From NCBI RefSeq assembly GCF_026262505.1, contig NC_067206.1, forward strand, positions 15,806,205 to 15,870,204: a stretch of DNA of 64,000 bases, in the 5' to 3' direction. The number at the start of each line of letters is the position of its first letter. Positions within the stretch are counted from its first letter, which is position 1. The translations under genes and the position numbers were made by a program. The notes beneath the pieces were generated by a model. The model did not search any database. It saw only the letters and a program-made list of their open reading frames with translations, and was not told where the DNA came from. Below are positions 29,636 to 39,630 of this stretch, piece after piece. This DNA comes from Trichomonas vaginalis G3. Taxonomy: Eukaryota; Parabasalia; Trichomonadida; Trichomonadidae.

Positions 29636-31105
29636 ATGATTTCGGTGGACTTAGAGGAGCTTATTGCTTTTGGTATTAAACAGGAAGTCAAGGGCGGTGT
29701 CCCATACAGAAGAAGAACGGGATCTCCAAAGCAATATGTCACTTATTCATGTTCGTATCCCCTATGCAAGGCAAAATTTAGGGTTGAAGAACAAAATGGA
29801 GTGTTTACTATAAGCAAAGTTAATGAATAACATTGCCATCATATAGGAGTTGAAATGGGTTCACATTACGCGAGTAAATTTTATCAAAAATGGATCGAAC
29901 TTTATATTAAAAACGGTGGAAAGCAATTTCTTGCTCAAAAAGCATTTTTTGATAAGTTCGGAATTGATACGAATAACAAAGAAACGATGAAACTTTTCGC
30001 GCAGTCTACTGATGCTTTAAAGCACAAATTTTATCGCCTTGATGAGATTATTGCACAAAGATTATCAAACGATCCTTACACTTCTTTGGAAGCATTTTTG
30101 AATAATTTACAGGAAGAGTGCCCAGATGATCTCGTTCAATTTGATTACAATGGAGATTTTTCCGAGTTTACAATCATATATGCACCTTTTGCTGCAAAAG
30201 AATTGGTGCATAGCATTGATAACCCTCTCCACGTCGATTCCACTCATTCTTTAATTAAAGGAAAGATCCAATTGTTTGCAGTAACAATGAAAACAAGTCA
30301 AAACACAATTTTCCCCTTTTGCTATTTTTTAGTGAACCCTCAGACATCTGAAAAAATTCAAGAATGTTTGGTGAAATTCTGTGAGTTTGCGCACCTGGAT
30401 CCACAGCATTGGAGCGCTGACTGTGCGCTAAACATTGCTCGCGCAATTGAGGACGGATTTCCTCTTGCGCAGCTCAGTTGGTGCGCTGTGCATGTTTTAC
30501 GCGCATGTGCAAAAGTTGGAAGCTATTTTGACAATCCACAGAATTTTGAGAACTTCTATTTAGCAATGGACTTTTTGACATTACGTGCAGATGCAACGAA
30601 TGCAGAAAAGCTGGCTGAAGAGTCTGATGAAACATATGAGTTCTTGACAACAATGTTAGAAGAAGAAGAACCGCGCGCTTTGAAGTATTTCGATAAACAA
30701 TGGAGAAGAACCAAAGAACATTGGATGATGTTATATCGTGGAGAAGGTGATTCCACGAATAACATTGCGGAATCACACTTTCATCAATTAAAGCAAACAT
30801 TTTTCTTGGGTAAGAAAAATGAGCGCATTGATGACATCGTCATAACTCTCATCACTGTTGTGATTCCAAATGCGATTATTAAGGTTCAAGTCGCTAATGT
30901 TTTGAATGAAGAAAGAGCAGTAAGAATTCTTACAAGGGCAGGTAATCAGATTGTTGAGCAAAGAGCTTCAAAACACGATGAATGTTTGAAATTAATTCAA
31001 CACATTTTGGAAATTGTCGAAAGCCGAAGGATTGAACCTAATGTCCTTATTCCATCTTTGAAGGCAATATTAAATTTGGCACAAAGAAGTTTAAAGGAAG
31101 AGTAA
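29636..31105 (+). pseudogene. MULE 1 transposase with FLYWCH-like zinc finger
   Basis: The N-terminal zinc-finger region starts at 29,636 (ISVDLEELIAFGIKQEV, then CSYPLCKAKF and HCHHIG). It is followed in the same frame by the Mutator-type DDE domain from 29,855: first Asp in HVDSTHS, second in SADCALNIARAIEDG, the WCAVHVLRA motif, and the Glu in NNIAESHFHQLKQ. A single in-frame TAA at 29,828-29,830 lies within the zinc-finger sequence, so the 416-residue part alone lacks the finger. Terminal inverted repeats and target duplication were not found. Confidence 0.8.
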
Positions 31106-31311
31106 GCAAGATTAGATAATTTGGACTTTTTTTAAAATTAATGAATAAACAGTATATTTTTGAAGTGTAAGCTTATTTACCTGAAGCTATATTACTTAAT
31201 ATAACATTCAAAGTATTATTGCTATTTATTGGAGAACAAATTTATGTAATTTTCACATGAAAATTGATAAATTTGTATTTCCTTATGATAATCAATTTTT
31301 GTATTTGTAGA

Positions 31312-31535
31312 GAGTCTCCCTGCATGATATCAAGACTTGGCTATTAGTCTTTATCCATTTTTGAAAATTGTATTGTAAATTGTAAGAATTTCTGAATACT
31401 ACTACTATAAAATATAATTGCTTATCAATGTATATTCTCCCTGCATGATATCAAGACTTGGCTATTAGTCTTTATCCATTTTTGAAAATTGTATTGTAAA
31501 TTGTAAGAATTTCTGAATACTACTACTATAAAATA
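31312..31535. repeat. 122-bp tandem repeat, left cluster
   Basis: Two units beginning TATTCTCCCTGCATGATATC and passing through TTTGAAAATTGTATTGTAAA and TACTACTACTATAAAATATA. The second is cut by the hairpin element at 31,536; the tail resumes at 32,184. Further units are at 34,720-34,900 beyond a second insertion. Confidence 0.85.
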
Positions 31536-32183
31536 TTGTTTCGTACCGAAATGGCTCACAAAAAAGTGACAGAAAACCTTAAATTGCGCGGCAATTTTAA
31601 TTAAAAAATAAACATTAATTTTTGTGATTGATATTATGCATTTTATTTATATTATATAAGATTTAAATTTAGGGGAAAATTGGGGAAAAAAATAAGATTG
31701 GAAGTCTTTAGGTAAGAAGGAAAGGGCAAGAGATATATAGTGTACCTATATACCTCTTGCCCTTTCATTCTAAGTAGAAATGGGAGAAACTTTGTCGCAT
31801 CATCATCAGTTATGCGGACAAAGTTTCTCCATTTCTAATGGGAATTGCAGGCTATGAGGCACTGATATATAATCAGTACCTCATAGCCTACAATTCCCCT
31901 TATTAGACTTCCAAACTTTGAGTTAATGTCAAGACATTAACTCAAAGTTTGGAAAACTTCTCGTAAGAATCAATCGTCAAAAACCTCGATTGCAGTTATA
32001 TTCATTGTGTTAAAAAACATTAAAAATTATTAAAGATTTGTATAATATGATTAAAAATGGGAAATAATATGAGGCAATATAAAGGAATATGAATATTAAA
32101 TATATCTAAATAGAAAGAATCAGAAAAATCAAATTATTGGCGCCAAAAAATGTCACTTTTTTGTGAGCCATTTCGGTATGAGA
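31536..32183. mobile_element. hairpin-array MITE 2 with 18-bp direct repeats
   Basis: 648 bp with inverted ends TACCGAAATGGCTCACAAAA ...AGTGACA and their reverse complement at 32,150-32,180. TACTACTACTATAAAATA flanks it on both sides (31,518-31,535 and 32,184-32,201). Interior hairpins: about 31,719-31,771, 31,780-31,838, 31,839-31,902 and 31,908-31,953, with arms of 18-27 bases. No coding capacity. Confidence 0.8.
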
Positions 32184-32213
32184 TACTACTACTATAAAAT
32201 ATAATTGCTTATC

Positions 32214-34719
32214 GGGGCGGTGCCATGTGAGGTGAAATTTATCATACACCGATTGGGCCTTTTGCTTTCCCGAAAACATAGAATTTATATTGGGGGCCAA
32301 ATATATGTGCATATATCTATACTAATCAAGCCATATTTACTCATATAGTATTGAGGAATAATGTGTTTTATATAAGATATGAATTTCAAAAATTTTGTTT
32401 TATTTCATTTTGAATACAAAGAGGTATCTATATATATACTCTATATTGTGTTTGTAAACTCATTTTGGTCACATATCCATTTTTTAATCTGCATCTTATT
32501 TGAGATTTCAAATTTTTATCGACAATCATATATGATCACATCGGCATTTGGAGATACTTATCTTGTATCTCCAAATATCGATGTGATCATTGTATTTAAT
32601 TGTATATTGACCAAGAGATTCCGATGCAGAATATTCAAAGTAGATAGTTTTTCCATTCTGTACACATAGGTGCAGGGTCTATCACTGGCACCCTGCACCT
32701 ATATGAGCAAATCAGGAATTGCTTGCACTTTTTGCTCGCGATGTAAATGTGTCAGACATAATTTCTGATTTGCTCATATATTTGCAGGGTCTATCACTAG
32801 GACCCTGCACCTATATGAGCAAATCAGGAATTGCTTGCACTTTTTCACTTGAATGTGATTCATTGAATTTCAATTCGAGAAAGGAGTTTACAAATGCAGG
32901 GTATTATTCCTTTACCCTGCATTTGTAAACTCCTTTCTCGAATAGCTTGCACTTTTTTCAAAGAATGTTAAACATCGAATTTCAATTCGAGAAAGGAGTT
33001 TACAAATGCAGGGTAAAGGGACAATACCCTGCATTTGTTAACTCCTTTCTTGTAAAACCTTCCTCCAAAAAAATATAAAGATCACATTCTTCTTAAAACT
33101 CTCAAAATCTAATTATTTCAATCTTATAATCATAAATAAACATACTCTTTCTATCTAATATTTCTCTATTCCTTAATTTTCTTATGAAATTTGTTATTTT
33201 TTATTTAATTTTTAAAATTTTCAATTTTTTTTGGATAATTTTATTCAATTTTATGATAATTTATTCTATTTATTATATAATAATATTGTTCATTTTTATT
33301 TTTTAATTTTTCAATGCATACGATAATTTTTAATTCAATTTTTAAACGAATGTTTTGATGGGATGAGCTTACTGAGCATAGGCTCATCCCATCAAAACAT
33401 TCCCTTAAAAACTCTGGCCTTCATCGAGGCCAGAGTTTACAATTCATCAGCTCAGAGCAAGTTCCTCGACGGTCGTCCTCATTAGGCCCGATCCGAGAGG
33501 AACTTGGCTCTTCATTAAAATCACAAGCTCTGGCCTTAGAAATGGCCAGAGCCTGCAAATACAATCCTCAGGGCCGAGTTTTGCGATGATCGTCGATCAT
33601 GTCGACGGTCTCGCAAGAACTCGGCCCTGAAAGACATACAAATACAGGCTCTGGCCCTAGCAAAGGCCAGGGCTTCGCTTACTGTCCTCAGGGCCGGCTT
33701 TCTCAAATGCCGTCCTGATCTAGGGCGGCAGGAGAGGAATCCGGCCCTCGGAACATCCAAATACGAAGCTCTGGCCCAAGCAAAGGCCAGAGCCTGCAAA
33801 ATACTCAATGTTCAACAATTACAAATCTCATGTCACCAGAAGCTATGAAGGAAGCCTTTCTCTAGGTTAGGACTTCCTTCATAGCTTTCTGGTACTGAGT
33901 GGAGTGGTTTTGGCTTCCATTGCCGCTCACTCCAGTAAGATCACGAGATTGTACAAAAGCCACGGCAAGTGCATTCCAACACCATAAATACACTTGCCGT
34001 GGAATACGGTTGCGAGTGCCTGCTGCTTCAACCGAGATTTGCAGCAGACACTCGCAATGATAACTAAAATTCATCATAAAGCTGGGAAATGGGCCTTTTC
34101 TCAAGGTCAAAGCCCATTTTTCAGCTTTATGATATTGAAACGAACATTTTGAGAAGTTATTACTGTTTTTCCCGGAATCATCTTGAGATTCCGGGAAAGT
34201 CATAGCAAGTGTAATCTATTAGCATAGATACACTTGCTATGACACATATATGCCAGCATCTGCTGCTTACCCCCAAATAAGTAGCAGATGCTCGGCATCA
34301 CATCTTGAGATCCTTATTATCTGCGTATTTTTCATTTTAATATATATAAATGTGTGTGTCTAACACAAGTCTATATGCGCCATGTAAAATATACACTAAT
34401 ACACACATATTGATCATAATTAATAAGATATCAAACTATAAAAACTGAGATATTACTATAAACTATATGTATTATTATTATATAGGTACCATATAATAAG
34501 GTCATATGAATATTATTGAAATTAGACACACTTTATATAATTTTATAATGTGAATAACTTGGGTCATAATTTTTTTACGTAATTCCTACACGAAATGATC
34601 GGCATTACCCTAGTCTATCTGCGTGCAAAATACCAAGAAACAAATCAAATACTCACCATATCTTTTTTAAAAAGGTCCAATCGGTGTATGGTGATTTTCA
34701 CCTCACATGGCACAACCCC
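32214..34719. mobile_element. 2.5-kb hairpin-array element with 9-bp target duplication (MULE-type)
   Basis: Terminal inverted repeats of about 45 bp (GGGGCGGTGCCATGTGAGGT at left; reverse complement ending CCTCACATGGCACAACCCC at right) and a perfect 9-bp duplication TTGCTTATC (32,205-32,213 and 34,720-34,728), the usual MULE size. The interior is a chain of at least fifteen hairpins from 32,530 to 34,300: A/T-type units at the left, then GC-rich units such as CTCTGGCC...GGCCAGAG and CAGGGCCGAGTTTTG...CAAAACTCGGCCCTG-type pairs. Stem arms are roughly 18-27 bases and loops 4-25. No transposase; presumably moved by a MULE in trans. Confidence 0.85.
33350..34310. repeat. GC-rich hairpin chain
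   Basis: About ten successive inverted pairs, including GATGGGATGAGCTTACTGAG with its partner, GAGGCCAGAG pairs, a CCGGCCCT pair around a CCGCCCTAG core, TGAAGGAAG...CTTCCTTCA, CACGGCAAGTG...CACTTGCCGTG and GCAGCAG...CTGCTGC. GC content rises far above the surrounding A/T-rich DNA. The pair at 33,355-33,405 and its A/T flank recur inverted at 42,240-42,500. Confidence 0.85.
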
Positions 34720-34900
34720 TTGCTTATCTATGTATATTCTCCCTGCATGATATCAATACTTGGCTATAAGTCTTTATCCATTTTTGAAAATTGTATTGTA
34801 AATTGTAAGAATTTCTGAATACTACTACTATAAAATATAATTGCTTATCTATGTATATTCTCCCTGCATGATATCAAGACTTGGCTATAAGTCTCTATTC
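34720..34900. repeat. 122-bp tandem repeat, right cluster
   Basis: Continues the unit array seen at 31,312-31,535. One full unit and one partial unit follow the 9-bp duplication at 34,720-34,728. Confidence 0.8.
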
Positions 34901-34916
34901 ATTATGAGTATGACCC

Positions 34917-35255
34917 CATTTTTTTTACAAAAAGTGCCGAATTGCAACTTTGTCCCAATCTCATTGTATGCCATTATTTCAGCATATTTATCAAAATCGA
35001 TGCCAGTAGCTAAGCAAATAAATATATGTCGACGTATTTCTGATTCAGAGAAATTCTCTTCCTTTTTATCATATATCGGCTTTAGTTGATCAAAATAAGC
35101 AATAAGTTTATCAATTACATCTAATAAATATGCTAATGCATTATTTATTTATTATTATACTTATTAAATCAATATTATGAATACAATTTGTTATTATAAC
35201 AACTAGAGATCTTAATTTTACCGGAATATACTGCTTTTGACATTCTTCCATTTTC
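34917..35255 (-). pseudogene. host-type gene remnant
   Basis: Minus strand holds a 75-codon open stretch (ALAYLLDVIDKLIAYFDQLK, SESEIRRHIFICLATG, DKYAEIMAYNEIG) and, just upstream in another frame, MEECQKQYIPVKLRSLVV. The coding-like composition suggests a helical protein, now frame-shifted and abutting the tandem repeat. No family recognised. Confidence 0.4.
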
Positions 35256-35772
35256 AGATTAAAATCTTTTGGTAATTATGAGAGAGGTATATTTTCACGA
35301 TTTTTTTGTCAATTATCTAATGTATATTTATTTTTTGATGAATCACTCAAAGGAGTTGATGGAGCAGACTGAGATATATGCGTATTTTGCGTATTTTCTT
35401 TTTGATTTTTATAGGAGTTACAGGCGTGGACTTGGATTGCAAATCAAAATTATCTAAATTACTGTAAAATGGGTCACGAATATCGTTTACAAGACAAAGA
35501 TCTAACATACTTGAGAAACTCATAGTTTTGATTACAGCAACACTGGTGTAAACTATTCAATTTCTAAATTACTGTAAAATGGGTTTAGAACAGTTCATAG
35601 AGATTTCGTGTAAAAAAGATTTTGGTGACAAAAACCGTTTTGGGTAGGAACAGATTAAATAGCTATATTAAGAACTTAACATGAAATTGAGTTATGGTAT
35701 AACCGCTAATATTAAAGTATCTTTTTGGGAGACCTAAGTTTGATTCAGCAATGTTTATGTTTTTTTTAACCA
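35256..35772. other. A/T-rich non-coding stretch
   Basis: Contains a partial direct repeat (TTTCTAAATTACTGTAAAAT type at about 35,450 and 35,562). No convincing gene; it ends in a T-run just before the next ATG. Confidence 0.3.
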
Positions 35773-36771
35773 ATGGATGGTCTCAATGATTACAAAGAAG
35801 TAAATGGACCACAAACATATCCTGATGAAACAGAACATTGCGAGATAAGTTTGATAGATTACCGTGATAATCGTGAAATTCAACTAAATTTATCAAATTG
35901 TCGTCAAGAAATAGTCCAAAGTCTACAAGAGGGCTTATATGATAAAGCCTATGATATATTCATGCAACTTGATCCAGAAATTCAAAACACTTTTTATTGT
36001 GAATTAAAAGAAAACACAGATATAGATAAATCAGCCGAATATCTTATATTTTGTATTCAGTTACATGATTTTTATCTTGAAAGAGATCTTATTCTACTAT
36101 TTTTAACAGATAATTGCATTTTATTTACAAACATTCAATTTCTCATGGCATTTTATCGTGTTATTTACAATAACTTTGAAATTTTCAAAAGTTTAACATT
36201 GTTTCATGAATTTTCGCATTTAATTGATCATCTTTTTTCAATATTTTTGCTTACGAAGAACTACTTACTAGGGAAAATTATTATTTATTTCTTCCAAGTA
36301 TGTTTCAGAGATTTGTTGCAGTTAGATGTACTCAAAGATTGGTTATTAAACTTTCGTGATCTATATTATGAAAATTGTAACATATCTGACAATACGTACA
36401 TGGAATATTTCGTTATGAAATGCATTATTTATTCTATCTTGACTAAAAGAGGTATTTATGATATAAATTCAGAAATTTCATATTGGAAAGAAAAATATAA
36501 TGAGTATGATGATTTGACATTCGAGTCAAAACAAAACATAGCTTTAATATATTTCCATTTTAAATATATTGGAATATTTGATCAAATAAAAGAAGCAAAA
36601 GAAAAATTATACGATGATTTCGAAGAAATTTTAAATACAGAGCAGTTCATGGAGTATTGGGATCGACTGGCTTTGCTTCAAACTGTTTTATGCGAAGATT
36701 CTTCACAAGTTAATATCGAAATCGAAAGATTTGAAATTTATTATCTGTTTCAAATTATAAAACCTAAATAA
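35773..36771 (+). CDS. 332-residue helical protein, host-type gene
   Basis: The only long, intact, transposon-unrelated reading frame in the middle of the window. The protein is acidic at the start (YPDETEHCEISLIDY) and then almost wholly helical, with hydrophobic helix pairs (LIFCIQLHDFYLERDLILLF; KNYLLGKIIIYFFQVCF), resembling a helical-repeat solenoid. No catalytic motif and no signal peptide. The start ATG follows an oligo-T run. A role as a scaffold protein is only a guess. Confidence 0.6.
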   Translation: MDGLNDYKEVNGPQTYPDETEHCEISLIDYRDNREIQLNLSNCRQEIVQSLQEGLYDKAYDIFMQLDPEIQNTFYCELKENTDIDKSAEYLIFCIQLHDFYLERDLILLFLTDNCILFTNIQFLMAFYRVIYNNFEIFKSLTLFHEFSHLIDHLFSIFLLTKNYLLGKIIIYFFQVCFRDLLQLDVLKDWLLNFRDLYYENCNISDNTYMEYFVMKCIIYSILTKRGIYDINSEISYWKEKYNEYDDLTFESKQNIALIYFHFKYIGIFDQIKEAKEKLYDDFEEILNTEQFMEYWDRLALLQTVLCEDSSQVNIEIERFEIYYLFQIIKPK

Positions 36772-37328
36772 TAGTCAGGTTATTTTTGGTTTTTATGATA
36801 CTCTTAATAAAAAGGTAGTAAAATATACATTTTTAAAGATATTCAAGTTTTTAACAATAAATTGTCTATAATATACATCTGTACAATTATTATATAAATT
36901 TCATCATATATGTTTAGTTCTTAGTTGATTTTTTTGGAAATATAAAATATTATTCCGAATAAAAAGTTTGTTTAAAAGCACACAGAACATAGAGTCATTA
37001 CTTCATCATTAGAACTAATAGAAAACGTGAGTAGATTGTCTTCAATATGCTTGTAGAGCTTCAATTGTTTTTGGTAACAAATTCAACATTTTTAGACAAA
37101 AGTTTTGTATTTAACTACATATTTATCTATATAGTATTTTTACCGTTTCAAAAACAAATGTTTGATAGAATTTAACAATTTTAATCCCAATTTTATTTTT
37201 TTAATTATTATTGTGATATCTAAATAGTAATGTACATAGATCTAGATATTTATATTCAAATATTCTGTCCTTTATTCAAACTTCTGTCCTTTCTTTCAAT
37301 TTTCTGTCCTTTCTTTTGAAATAAATTA
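36772..37328. other. intergenic, A/T-rich
   Basis: No gene. Just before the next start there are three copies of TCTGTCCTTTCTTTC-type sequence (37,264-37,320), a short direct repeat that could be regulatory. Confidence 0.35.
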
Positions 37329-38102
37329 ATGGAGCAGCAGGCTCAACTTTTCCAAATAGATACTTCTTTCTTCCGGCAGATAAATATGCAATTGATTGAA
37401 CCAAATTTTAGCGATATTTCGCACCCACGAATCCCAAGAAAAAATTTAGCTGAATATAAAATCGAACAAGAAATCAAAAAACAGAAGCACTTACAGAATT
37501 TAAAAACTTCCTAGCTGAACAACATTTTACTCAAAAAACTGAAACAGGAGGGCATACAAATCGTGAAGATATTCATAATCATTATGAAGATTATGCTAGC
37601 GTGGAGTATTCTATTGAAGATATAACAAGTGAGCATCTTACTCTTTCATCAGAATGCCTACGAGAATTCAATTCCCGTACATATTTCGTGAAAACAGCAT
37701 CAAATTCTGTTTTACCTCTACAGTACAAATTTAAGCAACCAGTCGCTATTGCAACAGAAGAAAATCATGAAGACAACCCCGATCAAAGTTCGACCCAGAA
37801 TATTCAGAGTATAAATGAAAATAATACTATTAGTGAAAGTAATCATAATGAATACCAAAATACTAGTTCTAACGAAAATATTCAAAGTGAAAATCAAAAT
37901 GCCAGTTCAACTGAAAATCAAAATGATAATAATTTAATTGATCCAAAATCTAATGAAGAGAACGCATACGTAATACAGAATAATCAAAAAATTTTAGAAC
38001 TAATATATAAACTCCAAAACTTTGAACAATTAAATTATATTCCAAAAGAATTTTCAGTTCCTGAGAACTTTTTAAAACTTGTTGAATTAAAAATGGTTGA
38101 AT
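37329..38102 (+). pseudogene. decayed host-type gene, 5' part
   Basis: Starts MEQQAQLFQIDTSFFRQINM. After about 60 codons the frame shifts near 37,490 and continues (NFLAEQHFTQKTETGG, then SIEDITSEHLTLSSECLREF), with a Asn/Ser/Glu-rich linker (SNENIQSENQNASSTENQN). It ends with LVELKMVE, where hairpin-array MITE 3 begins. The frame open on the far side of that element (38,951) is the same one, so a single gene was interrupted. Function unknown. Confidence 0.5.
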
Positions 38103-38950
38103 TCTCGTAAACGAAAAAGGGGATTTGACTCCGTCAAATCCCCGCTCACAAAAAGTGGACTTTACATGTCAAATTTTATATGCATGTAATGTCCACTTTT
38201 ATGAGTTTTAGGAAGGAATTGGAAGCCATGAGTTACTGACATTGCATCAGTATCTCATAGCCTCCAATTCCTTCTAGAAAGTGTCCAAACTTTGGGTTAA
38301 TTGCAAACTATTAACCCAAAGTTTGGACACTTTCAAGTGGAGATGGAAGGCTTTGGGTATATATTAATACAATATACCTCAAAGCCTTCCATCTCCACTA
38401 CAAATGGGAGAAACTTTGTCCGAAAGTTTAACATTCGGACAAAGTTTCTCCCATCTTTCAATGTAATTGCTACCTGTGAGGTACTGACTTGAAGTCAGTG
38501 CTTCACATGTAGCAATATCCAAAATTTAAAAACATTTTATCAGTTCGTTAGAGAACTAGAGCCTCCTAGGTACTGAACCAGAATCAGTGCCTAGGGGACT
38601 CTAGTGATCTATATAAATCTGAGAAACTTTGAGGAAATTGTTCGACATTTCCTCAAAGTTTCTCAGCAATTTAGCGAGGAATGTTCGTTATCGTGTAGAT
38701 ATTTATAATATATACATGATAACAAACATTCCCCGCTAAAAGATGTAAAATCTTATAAGAAATAATTGCAAAAGAATAACAAATTGCAACAAATTTTATA
38801 TGAAACTGAACCTTATGAGGTAGTGATTCAAGATCACCGCCTCATAAGATTCAGTTTCAATCTCAAGTATCTCAAAAGTAAGGCTCTATTTTTTGCCATG
38901 TAAAGTGTCACTTTTCTGTCAAACCGTTTTTATCGTTTTCGTTTACAACA
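38103..38950. mobile_element. hairpin-array MITE 3 inserted in a coding region
   Basis: 848 bp. Inverted ends TCGTAAACGAAAA / CGTTTTCGTTTACAACA, with a possible 4-bp duplication GAAT (38,099-38,102 and 38,951-38,954). Eleven or so hairpins from 38,117 to 38,865, for example GGGGATTTGACTCCGTCAAA TCCCC, GTCCAAACTTTGGGTTAA and partner, GGAGAAACTTTGTCC and partner, CTGAGAAACTTTGAGG and partner. Arms are about 10-27 bases. Several loops share AGGTACTGA...TCAGT. Subterminal GTGTCACTTTTCTGTCA resembles the MULE 2 end motif. Confidence 0.75.
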
Positions 38951-39630
38951 GAATATACATCTATAAATGATTATTCTGATATCTGGTGGCTTAATAAGGT
39001 CAATTTTAGAAATAATTATAAGAAATATAAAATATTTCAAACGATCAATAACTTATATCATTTCAGAAATATATTATACAATAAGAACATTGCAATTCGC
39101 AACCATAATTTCAGTTTGTTTCAAATCGTCATGACTTATTTTGTTGTAATGTTTTATTTTGCAACAGATGAGCAAGTTTTTGCAACCGGTCTTTTCTTTT
39201 CTGGAATTGCATGTCAGACAATTGCTGATTTCATTAATGAAATTTTTTACAATGGAATCACCCCTGCAAACGATAATAAGGTAAGAAGATGCGTGAGAGT
39301 TTCTCTCAATGGTGATAGATTTGAATTTGGTAAAGAAAACACAAATGACGCAACATTTTCAGAAGTTGATGAAGTAATTCTTATGAAATTCATTGAGGAT
39401 TCTGTTGAAAATGATGAAGGATTGACTCTTGCAGATGCAACAAAGCACGCACGTCAATTAGTAATTGAGCGAAATAAATTTATGCAGCTTTTTCCTATTC
39501 CTCCAATTGCTAAAAAAGAAGAAAAAGTCAAGGAGGAATCAATGATCTATTAGCAGATCGCCAATCAGATGATGAGTACATCCCAAATTTGGAAGTAAAA
39601 AAGTGACTTACCCAAATTTGGAAGTACCAA
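38951..39630 (+). pseudogene. decayed host-type gene, 3' part
   Basis: Open from 38,951 in the frame of the 5' part: TSINDYSDIWWLNKVNFRNN, IVMTYFVVMFYFATDEQVF, FFSGIACQTIADFINEI, a charged end (FMQLFPIPPIAKKEEKVKEE), then a frame change near 39,545 into DLLADRQSDDEYIPNLE. One helix is hydrophobic enough for a membrane span. Function unknown. Confidence 0.45.

Noticed and set aside
33536-34203. Minus-strand frames rich in Arg and Cys
   Set aside because: They lie wholly within GC-rich hairpin arms, which avoid stops by composition.
34841-35089. 82-codon plus-strand frame
   Set aside because: The minus strand here has the coding-like sequence (host gene remnant); the plus frame is its shadow and enters the tandem repeat.
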